Assembly (NCBI RefSeq): GCF_016859125.1
Contig: NZ_CP069338.1
Span: 5,643,501-5,707,500, forward strand
Origin: Archangium violaceum
GTDB taxonomy: Bacteria > Myxococcota > Myxococcia > Myxococcales > Myxococcaceae
DNA length: 64,000 nucleotides
Direction: 5' to 3'
The translations under genes and the position numbers were made by a program. Shown here piece after piece: positions 25,629 through 35,400 of this stretch; position 1 is the stretch's first letter, and each line of letters begins with the position of its first letter. The notes below the pieces were generated by a model. It did not search any database. It was not told the DNA's origin and was given only the letters and a program-made list of their open reading frames with translations.

Positions 25629-28232
25629 TCAGGGGCCGACGACGGCGAGCGCGCTGCGCTCGAAGTCGATGAGCTGGCGGGCCACGGTACGCACGTCCTC
25701 GGCCGTCACCGCCGCCACGCGCTCCGCGTAGTGGAAGAAGTTCTCCAGGCCCAGGTGGTAGCACGCGTCCAGCGCGAGCAGCGCGGCACGCGAGCCGTTG
25801 CGCTGCAGGCCAATCTCATGGGTGCCGATGAGGTGCTGCTTCGCGCGGGAGAGCTCGGCCTCGGGGATGGGCTCGTCGCGCACGCGGGTGAGCTCCGCGC
25901 GGATGCCGGCGAGCGCGGCCTCCAGCTTCTCGGGGCTGGTGCCCATGTAGACGGCGAAGTAGCCCGGGTCCACTCCCTCCATGGAGAAGCTGCTGACGCT
26001 GTAGGCCATGGAGCGCTTGTCGCGCAGCTCCACGAAGAGTCGCCCGCCCTGGCCGCTGAGCAGCGTGGAGAGCACCTCCAGCGCGTGCCGCCGGCTGTCG
26101 TTCACCCGCACGCCCGGGAAGCCCAGGACGAGGTGGGCCTGTGCGCGCGCCAGGACTCGCTTGTCCGAGCGTGGGCCCTCGAGCGGCGGCTCTGGCTTCA
26201 CCTCGGGCGGAGGGGCCGCGTGGCCGCGGGAGGTCCCGAAGGCCTCGTGCGCGAGGGCGAGGACCTCGTCCACCTTCACATCCCCCACCACGCTCAGGAC
26301 GAGCTGGGATGGATCCATGTGCGCGGCGTGGTAGGCGCGCAGCGCGTCCGGCCCCAGCCTCTCCACCGAGGACTGCTCGCCCAGCGTGGACAGCCGGTAG
26401 GGGTGCGTGCGGAAGAGGGTGCGGCCGAAGAGATCGAACGCCACGCCGCTGGGCTTGTCCTCGCGGGTGAGGATGTCCTGCAGCAGCAGGGCGCGCTCCC
26501 GGGCCACCTCGGCCTCGGGGAAACGGGGGTGGAGGAGGCAGTCCGCGAAGAGCCGGAAGGCGGGCTGGAAGTGGCGCGAGAGGAACTCGCCGCGCAGGCC
26601 CACCGAGTTGCGTCCGCCCTGTCCCATGAGCGAGCCGGCGAAGCTGTCGATGAGGTGGGAGATCTCCTCCGCGTCGTGCGACGGCGTGCCGCGGGTGAGG
26701 CAGCGGCCGAGCAGCGTGGTGAGGCCGTTGTTCTCCGCCGTCTCGTAGCGCAGGCCGCCGGGGAAGGCGGCGCGCATGGCGAAGAGCGGCACGGCGGGCT
26801 CCTCGCGCACGAGGATGCGCGCGCCCGAGGGCAACCGCTCCTCCACCACCCGGCCCGGAGAGGTGGCCGTGGCGCGGCCCACCTTCAGCGCCGGCCCGGT
26901 GGGCGCGGCCCGGGGGGCGCGGCGCTCGACGGGGGCGCCAGGGACCTCGCGGGACACCCGGTCCAGAATCTCCTCGGCCTGCTCCGCGCCGAAGGGGGTG
27001 CCCGGAGGCAGCAGCCCGGTGATGACGGTGCGCTCGAAGCGCAGGTAGCGCTCGGCCACCTCGAGGATGCGCTCGGGAGTGAGGCGCGCGATGGCCTCGT
27101 AGTAGCGCGCCTCCGCCTCCAGGTCTCCCATGGAGGACTGGTAGTGGCCCAGCTTGCGCGCCAGGCCCTGCATCGTCTCGCGCTGGTAGATGGCCTCGGC
27201 TTCGATGAGGGCCTTCACCGTGGCGAGCTCGTCCGCGGGCACCAGGCCCGTGCGCAGCGCGGCCAGCACCCGCACCGTCTCCTCGAGCGCCTGGGGCAGC
27301 TTCGCGGGAGGCAGGGTGAAGCTGGCGGTGAAGAGGCCCGGATCCCTCGGCGTGTAGGCGTACGCGTGGATGTCGTTGACGAGGCTGCGCTTGCGCTTCA
27401 CCTCCAGCACCAGCCGGGACGTCTCGCCCTGGCCGGCGAGCATGGCCAGCGCGTCCAGGGCGGGCACGTCCGGGTGGTCCGCCTGGGGGATGGGGAAGGC
27501 GAGGTTGAAGTAGGCCTCCTTCACCTCGTCGGGGCGCAGCAACACGCGGCGGCGGGTGAGCTCGGGCTCGCGCGCGCGGGCCACGGCGCCCTCGTAGGGC
27601 CGGCCCCAGTCTCCGCCGAAGATCTCCTCCACCCACCGGCGCAGCTCCGCCTCGGTGAAGTCACCCACGGCCGAGAGCACCAGGTTTTTCGGCGTGTAGT
27701 GCCGCCGGTAGAACTCGAGCACCTTGTCCCGGTCGAAGCTGCGCACGCTCTCCGCGGTGCCGATGACGGGGGCGCGGTAGGGGTGCACCTGGTAGGCGGT
27801 GGAGAAGAGGTCGCGCGAGGCCCGCCGGGCCGGGGTGTCCTGGCTGCGTTTGATCTCCTCGCACACCACTTCGATTTCGCGCGCCAGCTCGTCCGTGTCG
27901 AAGGCGGAGGAGCGGATGGCGTCGCCGAGGATGTCCAACCCCATGCGGGCGAACTGGCTGGCGATGACGATGTGGTAGACCGTCTGGTCGAAGGACGTCC
28001 AGGCATTGATTTCACCGCCATGGGCCTCCACGTCGCGGGCGATCTCCCCGGGGCCACGCCGGGCCGTGCCCTTGAAGAGCATATGCTCGTGCAGGTGCGC
28101 GAGTCCGGCCTGATCAGGACGCTCGTCGGCGCTGCCGGCCTTGACCCACACCTGGAAGGCGGCCACCCGGGCGGAATGCAGCTCCTCGAAGACGACGGTG
28201 AGTCCGTTGGGAAGTGTGTAGCGCTGAGCCAT
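25629..28232 (-). CDS. M16 family zinc peptidase, two-domain
   Basis: 867 residues from the ATG at 28232; the open frame back to 28271 has no support. It is a fusion of two M16 halves. The N-terminal half is active: the inverted zinc motif HxxEH is His46-Leu-His-Glu49-His50, with the downstream acidic helix EIEVVCEEI supplying the third ligand. The second half (about 430-867) has the fold but no HxxEH, as usual for the partner domain. No signal peptide is visible, unlike the periplasmic members. It probably degrades peptides in the cytoplasm or resembles the paired processing-peptidase-like proteins that often occur as two genes. Convergent with pilY1. Confidence 0.9.
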   Translation of the reverse strand: MAQRYTLPNGLTVVFEELHSARVAAFQVWVKAGSADERPDQAGLAHLHEHMLFKGTARRGPGEIARDVEAHGGEINAWTSFDQTVYHIVIASQFARMGLDILGDAIRSSAFDTDELAREIEVVCEEIKRSQDTPARRASRDLFSTAYQVHPYRAPVIGTAESVRSFDRDKVLEFYRRHYTPKNLVLSAVGDFTEAELRRWVEEIFGGDWGRPYEGAVARAREPELTRRRVLLRPDEVKEAYFNLAFPIPQADHPDVPALDALAMLAGQGETSRLVLEVKRKRSLVNDIHAYAYTPRDPGLFTASFTLPPAKLPQALEETVRVLAALRTGLVPADELATVKALIEAEAIYQRETMQGLARKLGHYQSSMGDLEAEARYYEAIARLTPERILEVAERYLRFERTVITGLLPPGTPFGAEQAEEILDRVSREVPGAPVERRAPRAAPTGPALKVGRATATSPGRVVEERLPSGARILVREEPAVPLFAMRAAFPGGLRYETAENNGLTTLLGRCLTRGTPSHDAEEISHLIDSFAGSLMGQGGRNSVGLRGEFLSRHFQPAFRLFADCLLHPRFPEAEVARERALLLQDILTREDKPSGVAFDLFGRTLFRTHPYRLSTLGEQSSVERLGPDALRAYHAAHMDPSQLVLSVVGDVKVDEVLALAHEAFGTSRGHAAPPPEVKPEPPLEGPRSDKRVLARAQAHLVLGFPGVRVNDSRRHALEVLSTLLSGQGGRLFVELRDKRSMAYSVSSFSMEGVDPGYFAVYMGTSPEKLEAALAGIRAELTRVRDEPIPEAELSRAKQHLIGTHEIGLQRNGSRAALLALDACYHLGLENFFHYAERVAAVTAEDVRTVARQLIDFERSALAVVGP

Positions 28233-28424
28233 GGAACGTCTGAACCTGTCACCGCCTGTGTGGGGAGGCAAGGCAAGCCGGCGGCCTTTCCGCCCAGTCC
28301 CTAACGCCCCGATGGGCCCGCCGCGACCTTGTTGTGGGCCTGGAGACCAGGCGGGAGGTCGGGACGCGCACGGAGTGCGGACGTCTGTGGAGAAGAGGCG
28401 GTCCGGGCGTTAACGTGGGCGCGC

Positions 28425-30089
28425 ATGGGGTCGTCGCCAGAGGAGAGGGATACACTCACGGAGCTGCGGACCGGGTTGGAGGAGGACGCGCGTCCCGCGG
28501 CCCTGCCCGGACCCCCGCCGCTACCGCCACGCCGGGCGGCGCCCGCCCCGGACTCGGGCAGGGGGTCATCCGCCACGCCGGCCGCCTTCCGGCCCGCCAT
28601 GTCGCTGCCCTCCGTGCAGGCCTCGTCCCGGGCCTCGGAGGCCGTGACGGCCCCGGTGCGTCCCGTGGGGGCGGCGGATCCCTTCGCCGAACCCCCCGAG
28701 CCGCGCATGCCGCTGGGGGGCTCCCCGGAGGAGAAGCTCGAGCACTTCCGCTCGGTGCTGAAGCAGAAGACGGAGACGTTGAGCCGCGCGAGGGCGCTGT
28801 ATTCCGAGCGTGAGTCCGAGCTCCAGGAGCTGCGCGTCTCCGAGGCCACGCTGCGCAGACAATTGGCGGAGGCGCAGGAGCAGCTCGGAGCGCTGAAGGA
28901 CCTGCCCGCGAAGCTGGAGCAGGCCTCCCTGACGCTGTCTCGCGAGACGGCGCGCACGGCGGCGGCCGAGGCGAAGGTGACGGAGCTGCAGGGCGAGCTG
29001 CAGACGGCGGAGGAGGACCGCAAGGACCTCTCGCGCGCGCTGGCCGAGGTGGAGGCGGAGCTGTCGCGCGTCACCGGGGAGCTGAAGCACGAGCGGAGCT
29101 CGCGCGGCGCCCTGGCCGAGGAGCTCGTCGGGGCGAAGGAGGCCCTGTCGTTGGCGCAGGACCGGGTGGCGGAGCTGGCGGCCGAGCGCGCCGAGATGCA
29201 GGGGGCGCTGGAGGCCGTCCGGGAGCAGTATCAGGCCAACCTGGTCGAGCTGGAGGACACGGGCGAGCAGCTGCGGGCCGCCGAGCGGGAGCGGGAGCTC
29301 GTGGCGGCGGAGCGGGCGGGGCTGTCGGCGCGGGTGACGCAGCTGGAGGCGATGCTCGCGGAATCCGAGGGGTCGAGCAGCTCGCTGGAGGAGGCGCGGG
29401 CGCGCACCCGTGAGCTGGAGGCCGAGCTCGAGACGGCGCGTGCCGAGGTGGCGGAGTTCGAGTCGTTGAAGGAGTCGCTGGCGGCGAGCGAGGCCGAGGT
29501 GGTGCGGCTGCGCGATCGGATGGAGGCGGACGCGGCGGCGCTGAGCGAGGCGGCGGAGCAGGCCGAGGCGCAGGTGGCGGAGCTGCAGGCCGAGCTGCGG
29601 ACGGTGGAGTCGGATCGGCGGGATCTCTCGCGAGCACTGGCCGATGTGGAAGCGGAGCTGGGGCGGGTGCGGGAGCAGGTGGCGCAGCGGGAGGTGGAGG
29701 GCGAGGCGGAGGAGCTCGAGGTGGAGGAGCTGGACGCCGAGCGCCGCGCGCGGGAGGCCGAGGAGCAGGTGGAGCGGCTGCGCCAGCGGGTGACGATGCT
29801 GGAGGGCGCGCTGGACGCCTCGCGCAACAAGGACCAGGCCCGGGTGGCGGAGTTGGAGGCGGAGCTGGCGGAGGAGCGGGAGCGGCGTGCTGAGCTGGAA
29901 GCATCGACCCCGGAGGAGTCTGGGGCGTCCGCCGAGCTGCTCGCCGAGCGCGACCAGCTCAAGGAGGACGTGGCGACGATGAAGCGCAAGTTGATGGCGG
30001 CGGAGACGGCGCTGGAGGCCGCGGCCAGCTACAAGATGAAGGTGAGCCGGTTGGAGGCGCAACTCGCGCAGCTCCGGGGAGGAAAGTAG
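28425..30089 (+). CDS. Long coiled-coil protein
   Basis: 554 residues from the ATG at 28425. Upstream in-frame codons to 28329 are open but unlikely to be used. Residues 1-110 are Pro/Ala-rich and probably disordered; from about 115 to 550 the sequence is nearly continuous heptad coiled coil made of Glu, Leu, Ala, Arg, with repeating blocks such as ALAEVEAELSRV and ALADVEAELGRV. No catalytic motif, signal peptide or membrane span. Its role might be structural or cytoskeletal, as with other myxobacterial coiled-coil proteins, but nothing in the sequence proves it. The hemW start lies only 6 bases after its stop, so the two are translated from one message. Confidence 0.8.
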   Translation: MGSSPEERDTLTELRTGLEEDARPAALPGPPPLPPRRAAPAPDSGRGSSATPAAFRPAMSLPSVQASSRASEAVTAPVRPVGAADPFAEPPEPRMPLGGSPEEKLEHFRSVLKQKTETLSRARALYSERESELQELRVSEATLRRQLAEAQEQLGALKDLPAKLEQASLTLSRETARTAAAEAKVTELQGELQTAEEDRKDLSRALAEVEAELSRVTGELKHERSSRGALAEELVGAKEALSLAQDRVAELAAERAEMQGALEAVREQYQANLVELEDTGEQLRAAERERELVAAERAGLSARVTQLEAMLAESEGSSSSLEEARARTRELEAELETARAEVAEFESLKESLAASEAEVVRLRDRMEADAAALSEAAEQAEAQVAELQAELRTVESDRRDLSRALADVEAELGRVREQVAQREVEGEAEELEVEELDAERRAREAEEQVERLRQRVTMLEGALDASRNKDQARVAELEAELAEERERRAELEASTPEESGASAELLAERDQLKEDVATMKRKLMAAETALEAAASYKMKVSRLEAQLAQLRGGK

Positions 30090-30095
30090 CGCGGG

Positions 30096-31319
30096 ATGGA
30101 CTTCGCGGGCCCCATCGACCCTCTCACGGGAACTCCGGCGGCGCGGTTCGGACTGTACGTGCACTTCCCGTACTGCCTGGCCAAATGCCCCTACTGCGAC
30201 TTCGCGGTGGCGGTGGTGCGCCAGGTGCCGGAGGAGCGCTACGCGCGCGCGGTGCTGGCGGAGCTGGACGCGCGGCTGGCGGCGGAGCCCTCGCTGCGCG
30301 AACGGCCCCTGGAGTCCATCTTCCTCGGTGGCGGCACGCCCTCCATCTGGCACCCGCGCTGGGTGGCGCACGTCCTGGAGGGCGTGGCGGCGCGGCTGAA
30401 GGTGGCGCCGGGCGCGGAGGTCTCCCTGGAAGCCAACCCGAGCGTCGCGGACGCCGAGCGCTTCGCGGGCTACCGGGCCGCGGGCGTCAACCGGCTGTCG
30501 CTGGGCGTGCAGTCCTTCCACGAGGAGACGCTGAGGGCGCTGGGGCGCGAGCACACCGGCCAGGAGGCGGTGGCGGGGTTCGAGATGGCGCGGCGGGCGG
30601 GCTTCGACGTGGTGTCCATGGACTTCATCTACGGCGTGCATGGACAGACGCGGGCGCAGGCGGAGGCGGATGCGCGCCAGGCCGCGGCGCTGCAGCCCGA
30701 GCACCTGTCCACCTACGCGCTGACGGTGGAGCGGGAGGTGCTGGCGGTGGCCACGCCGCTGTCCCGGCAGCTCGACAAGGGCGAGCTGGCGCTGCCTCCG
30801 GACGAGGAGGTGGTGGAGATGGCACAGGCCATTCGCGAGGCCTACGAGGCGCACGGGCTGCGCCGCTATGAGATCTCCAACCACGCGAGGCCGGGGTTCA
30901 GCTCACGGCACAACGCGCTCTACTGGACGGGGGGCGAGTACCTCGCGCTGGGAGTGGGGGCCACGGGGATGCTGCTCACGTCCGGGCCGGACGAGCGGCC
31001 CTCGGGTTACCGCTACGTGAACCTGCGCGGCTCGGATGCGTACATGCGGGTGGCGGAGGAGGGCAGCCTGCCGGAGTCCAGCCGCGAGGAGCTGGGGCCC
31101 CAGGAGCTCTTCGAGGAGCGCCTGGCCATGGGGCTGCGACTTCGCTCCGGGGTGGACTGGGAGGCGGTGTGCGCGCGCTACGGCGAGAACCCGGAGCCGC
31201 GCCGCGCGGAGATCTCCCGGCTGGTCCAGCACGGCCTCGCGAGGCTCGAGGGCCGGAGGCTCGTGCTCACCGACGCGGGCGCGGACGTGCACAGCGCCAT
31301 CAGCGCGCGGCTCCTTTGA
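30096..31319 (+). CDS. hemW: Radical SAM heme chaperone HemW
   Basis: 407 residues. The radical SAM cluster motif is Cys27-x3-Cys31-x2-Cys34 (YCLAKCPYCDF). The HemW hallmark RHNALYW lies near residue 270, followed by a glycine-rich GEYLALGVGATG, and the C-terminal HemN-like winged region is present (ELGPQELFEERLAMGLRL). Such proteins were long called oxygen-independent coproporphyrinogen oxidase-like; HemW binds heme and hands it to target proteins rather than decarboxylating coproporphyrinogen. It begins 6 bases after the coiled-coil gene and converges with the phosphatase gene. Confidence 0.92.
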   Translation: MDFAGPIDPLTGTPAARFGLYVHFPYCLAKCPYCDFAVAVVRQVPEERYARAVLAELDARLAAEPSLRERPLESIFLGGGTPSIWHPRWVAHVLEGVAARLKVAPGAEVSLEANPSVADAERFAGYRAAGVNRLSLGVQSFHEETLRALGREHTGQEAVAGFEMARRAGFDVVSMDFIYGVHGQTRAQAEADARQAAALQPEHLSTYALTVEREVLAVATPLSRQLDKGELALPPDEEVVEMAQAIREAYEAHGLRRYEISNHARPGFSSRHNALYWTGGEYLALGVGATGMLLTSGPDERPSGYRYVNLRGSDAYMRVAEEGSLPESSREELGPQELFEERLAMGLRLRSGVDWEAVCARYGENPEPRRAEISRLVQHGLARLEGRRLVLTDAGADVHSAISARLL

Positions 31320-31331
31320 ACCGCGCCCGGG

Positions 31332-32324
31332 TCAGGGGCTGACCTGATCGCTTGCCGCGGGGGAGGGGGCTCCCAGCTCCACGCGGCCATCCTTGTAGAG
31401 GGCGGTGAGCTTGCCGCCGCGAATCTCCAGCGCGGCGAGGTGGTGGCCGTAACCGGTGCTCAGGCCGGTGTCGATGAACACCGCCTTGCCGCCGCACCGC
31501 GTCCGGATCTTCCCATCGCGGTCGGTGGTGTGCCCCATCACCATCCGCTTCGCGCCGAAGCGCCGCAGCACCGCCTCGAGGGCGAGCGTCGCGCTCTCCT
31601 CCTCGCCCAGTGCGTAGCCACGGAACCACAACGGCCCCTGCGGGTCCGTCGCACCTCCCGGAGGATTGCCGGGGAACAGGTCCTGCCTCACCCAGCGGTT
31701 GAGCTCGGCCAGGGTCTTCGCCGGTACCTCCGGGGCCACCCCGCCGTGCACGAAGAGGGTGTCGTTGATGCGTACCACCGCGGGGTGGGCGCGCAGCCAG
31801 CGGCCATAGCGCCCCTGGAGCCCATACGCCGCGCGGTGCCCGTTGAGCCCAGGCTGCGTGCCGGGTGCATCCGGCGTGGGGTCCTGGTCCGCGAACGAGG
31901 CCAGCTCACCCGGGGTGGCGTAGCGCAGGTCCCCGAGCATGTTCAGCACCTCGTGGTTGCCCAGCAGCGCGTGCACCCGGCCTCCCGCCGCGCGCGCCTC
32001 CTTCTCCAGCCGCATCAGCAGCTCGAAGGCCTCTCGGGTGTGGTCGCCGCGATCCGGGATGTCCCCCGTCTGCACCAGGTGGGTCTTTCCGCCGCTCCAC
32101 CGGCCCTTCTCGTTGATGAGGCCGGCCAGCCGCAGCACCTCCTTCAACGCCTCCACGTCTCCGTGCACGTCTCCCACCGCCACCACGCGCGCCACGCCGG
32201 AGAAGGTGTCGGGGAGCGTGTCCTCCAGTTGGGGCGGGGCCGGAGTGGCTGGAGGAGGCGCTGCCGCCAGGAGCAGCGGAACGAGCATGGAGACGAGGAG
32301 CGGGCGGACGAGGGTGGAAGACAT
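31332..32324 (-). CDS. Secreted Shewanella-like metallophosphatase
   Basis: 330 residues from the ATG at 32324; the frame is open to 32354 but this start gives a clean signal peptide ending near AAAPPPA. The calcineurin-type phosphoesterase motifs are complete: GDVHGD (51-56), GDIPDRGD, GNHE and, later, HGG and GHT. Their spacing fits the Shewanella-like protein phosphatase group (SLP). It likely removes phosphate from proteins in the periplasm using two metal ions. It lies downstream of the giant surface gene behind a strong hairpin, so it is probably transcribed separately. Confidence 0.88.
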   Translation of the reverse strand: MSSTLVRPLLVSMLVPLLLAAAPPPATPAPPQLEDTLPDTFSGVARVVAVGDVHGDVEALKEVLRLAGLINEKGRWSGGKTHLVQTGDIPDRGDHTREAFELLMRLEKEARAAGGRVHALLGNHEVLNMLGDLRYATPGELASFADQDPTPDAPGTQPGLNGHRAAYGLQGRYGRWLRAHPAVVRINDTLFVHGGVAPEVPAKTLAELNRWVRQDLFPGNPPGGATDPQGPLWFRGYALGEEESATLALEAVLRRFGAKRMVMGHTTDRDGKIRTRCGGKAVFIDTGLSTGYGHHLAALEIRGGKLTALYKDGRVELGAPSPAASDQVSP

Positions 32325-32361
32325 GGGGTCTCGCACAGTAACAAGGGATTTCAAACAGGAA

Positions 32362-32394
32362 CGGCGCGAGCAGGTCGATTGCCTGCTCGCGCCG
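32362..32394 (-). terminator. Hairpin terminator after the giant surface gene
   Basis: CGGCGCGAGCAGG (32362-32374) pairs perfectly over 13 bases with CCTGCTCGCGCCG (32382-32394) around a 7-base loop. On the minus strand it lies 40 bases after the stop codon at 32434 and is followed by TTCCTGTTTGAAAT, a weak T-rich tail. It is the strongest stem I found in the window. Confidence 0.7.
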
Positions 32395-32433
32395 CCCGGG
32401 CCCGGCTCGGGGCCGGGGTTCTGACTCCGGAGT

Positions 32434-35400
32434 CTACTCTCCGGCCATCTTCAGGATGTTGAACTCCACGCGGCGGTTGTTCTCACGGCCGGCCGCCGTC
32501 TTGTTGCTGTCCACGGGCTTCTCCTGCCCGTAGCCCACCGACTCGAGACGCTCCGCGGCGATGCCCTCGCGGATGAGGAAGGCGCGCACGTTGGCCGCGC
32601 GGCGCTGCGACAGCTTCAGGTTGCTGACGGAGCCGCCCTGGCCGTCCGTATGGCCCTCCACGCGCAGCAGTTGAATCTGCGGGTTGGCGCGCAGCACCGA
32701 CGCCACCTGCTTCAGCAGGTCGAAGGACCTGGGCAGGATGACGTCCTTGGTGGTGGCGAAGTAGACCTTGTCCAGGATGACGATGCGCTTGGACTCCAGG
32801 CGCACCTTGGACTCGCCCTCGTCAGGGCAGCCGTCCTCGTCCTTCACTCCGTTGATGACCTCGGGCTGCATGGGGCACTGGTCCTCCCAGTCCGGCACGC
32901 CGTCCTTGTCGTTGTCCGGATCCGGGCAACCGTCCTCGTCCTGGAAGCCGTCGTTGTCCTCGGGCTGGGTCGGGCACTTGTCCTGGTGGTCCATCAGCCC
33001 GTCCTTGTCCGTGTCCACCGGCTCCTTGTCCGGGCAGCCGTCGGCGTCCTCGAAGCCGTTCACCGTTTCGGGCTGCAGGGGGCACTTGTCCTGGGCGTCC
33101 AGGATGCCGTCCTTGTCGTTGTCCGGATCCGGGCAGCCGTCCTCGTCCTCGAAGCCATCCTTGTCCTCGGCCTCGTTGGGGCACGTGTCCTGGATGTTCG
33201 CGGAGCCCTCTCCGACGCCGTCCCCATCCGTGTCGACCTGGGTGGCGGGAGCGGATGCACGCTCACCGGGCTGGGTCCAGTCGAGGCCGGCGAAGACGCG
33301 GAAGCCCGGGGTGCCGTAGCCACGGGTGATGCCCGGGCCACCGCCCACATGCGCCGCCAGCCCCGGATTGATGCGGTACTGCAGCGCCGCGAGGAACTCC
33401 AGCGGACGCCCCTCCATGTCCGGCTCGTTCAGCCCGTACGCGCCCGCGAGGGTGGCGCGGAGCGCGAGCTTCTCGGAGAAGGGCACCTGGGCACCCACCG
33501 CGTACATCAGCTCGTTACCCGTGTGCAGGTTGCGCACCTGCTGCGCGGGCTGGAGGTTGGCGCCCAGGTTGGCCACCACTCGCAGGCCGTTGCCGTTGCC
33601 CCACTCGCCCACGAGCTGGGGCCGCGCGCTCACGCCCGCGCCGCCGCGGAAACCATTGCCCCCCGCGGAGGGCAGCAGGACGGGGACGACCAGACCCAGG
33701 TCGAACCCGCCCACCGTTAGCAGGTGCGCCTTGGGCACCAGCCGCAGGTCGCCCACGCCTCCGCCGCTCACCCCGTTCTGGAAGACGGGCGTGACGGCGG
33801 CGCCGCTCTCGGAGGACTGGTACGTGAGGGGCAGCGCCACGCCCAGCTCGAACCGGTTCCACAGCGAGATGGAGCCCATCAGGTCCACCGTCACCTGGTT
33901 GGCGACGATGTCGTAGACGAAGTCATCCTGGCGCGGGTCGAGGACGCCGAGGGGATTGCTCGCGTAGTTGAGCGAGGCTCCCAGGTGCCAGCCGAGGTGC
34001 TCGTCCACCCGGGCGCCGTGCACGCCGAGGATGTCCGTGGCTCCCGGGCCGGGCTTGTAGCGCTGCACGTCGATGGCCTGGGACAGCGGGGACGGGGTGG
34101 GAGCCTGGGCGTCCGCCGCCGGAGCGGACAGCACACCCAGGAGCCCCAGCAGCCCACCGGCCACCGCGGTGCCACGGCGCGAGGAGCGCCGCGAGCGCAT
34201 CATCGGCACGGCGAGCATCAGCGCCGCCAGCCACACGAACGGAGCGCCACCACCCGCGGTGCTGCAGCCACGGCCGACGATGCGGAAGTCGTCCGTGTCG
34301 TCCCGTGGGTTGGTGTTGTTCCACACCTCTTCACCGTCCGGGATTCCGCCGTCGTCGGTGTCCGCGTCGTCCGCGGCGGTCTCGTCCGAGTCGAGGCGGC
34401 CGTCGTGGTTCTTGTCCTCGTCACCGTCCTTCAGGCCGTCCCTGTCGGTGTCGGCCTTCTTCGGGTCGGTTGTGGTGGACGGGTCCGCGTCCGGCACGAA
34501 GTTGGGCGAGTCGATGTTGGTGCCCGCGGGAGCGGTGTCTCGCGTCACACCGCGCTCGGTGCCGTCGTTGATGCCGTCGTTATCGCTGTCCGGGTCGAGC
34601 GCGTCGATTTTGCCATCCTTGTCCGTGTCGGTGAGGCCGTCCTCGCCATCGATGACGCCGTCGTCATCGCTATCCGAGTCGTTCGGATCGAGGCCGGCAT
34701 CCACCTCGACCTCGTCGGCGATGCCGTCACCATCCGTGTCCCTGTCGTCCTTGGGGTCGAGCGGATTCGTCTCGCCCGTGTCCACGGCGCCGTTGTGGTT
34801 GGTGTCCTCCGAGCCATCGCTCGTGCCACCGCCATCGGTGTCCGCCTTGAGCGGATCCGTTCTCGTGGAGGGGTCCGCGTCGGGCTGGAAGACGGCCAGG
34901 TCGGTGCCCAGGCCCTCGGGAGAGGAGAGCCCCTTCTCGGTGCCGTCCTGGAGGCCGTCGCCGTCCGTGTCGATCTCGCGCGGATCCGTCTCGCCCGGGT
35001 CCACATCGCCGTCGTGGTTGGCGTCCTCGTTGCCATCCAGGATGCCGTCGTCGTCCGAGTCGTCATCGTTCGGGTCGGTGCCGGAGACCATCTCCAGGCT
35101 GTCGGGGAGGCCGTCATTGTCCGTGTCGGCGGGAACGACGTCGTCCTTGGGGTCGAGTGGATTGGTCTCGCCGAGGCTGGTGTCGATGCGGCCGTTGTGG
35201 TTGAGGTCCTCCGAACCATCGGACACGCCGCCCTTGTCGGTGTCCGGGTCGAGCGGATTCGTCTGGGTGGTCGGGTCCAGGTCGGACTGGAAGACGGTCT
35301 CGTCGGTGCCCGAGCCCTGGGGCGAGGTCAGGCCCTTCTCGGTGCCGTCCTGGAGGCCATCGCCATCCGTGTCGGCCTTGTTCGGGCTGGTCTCGCTGGT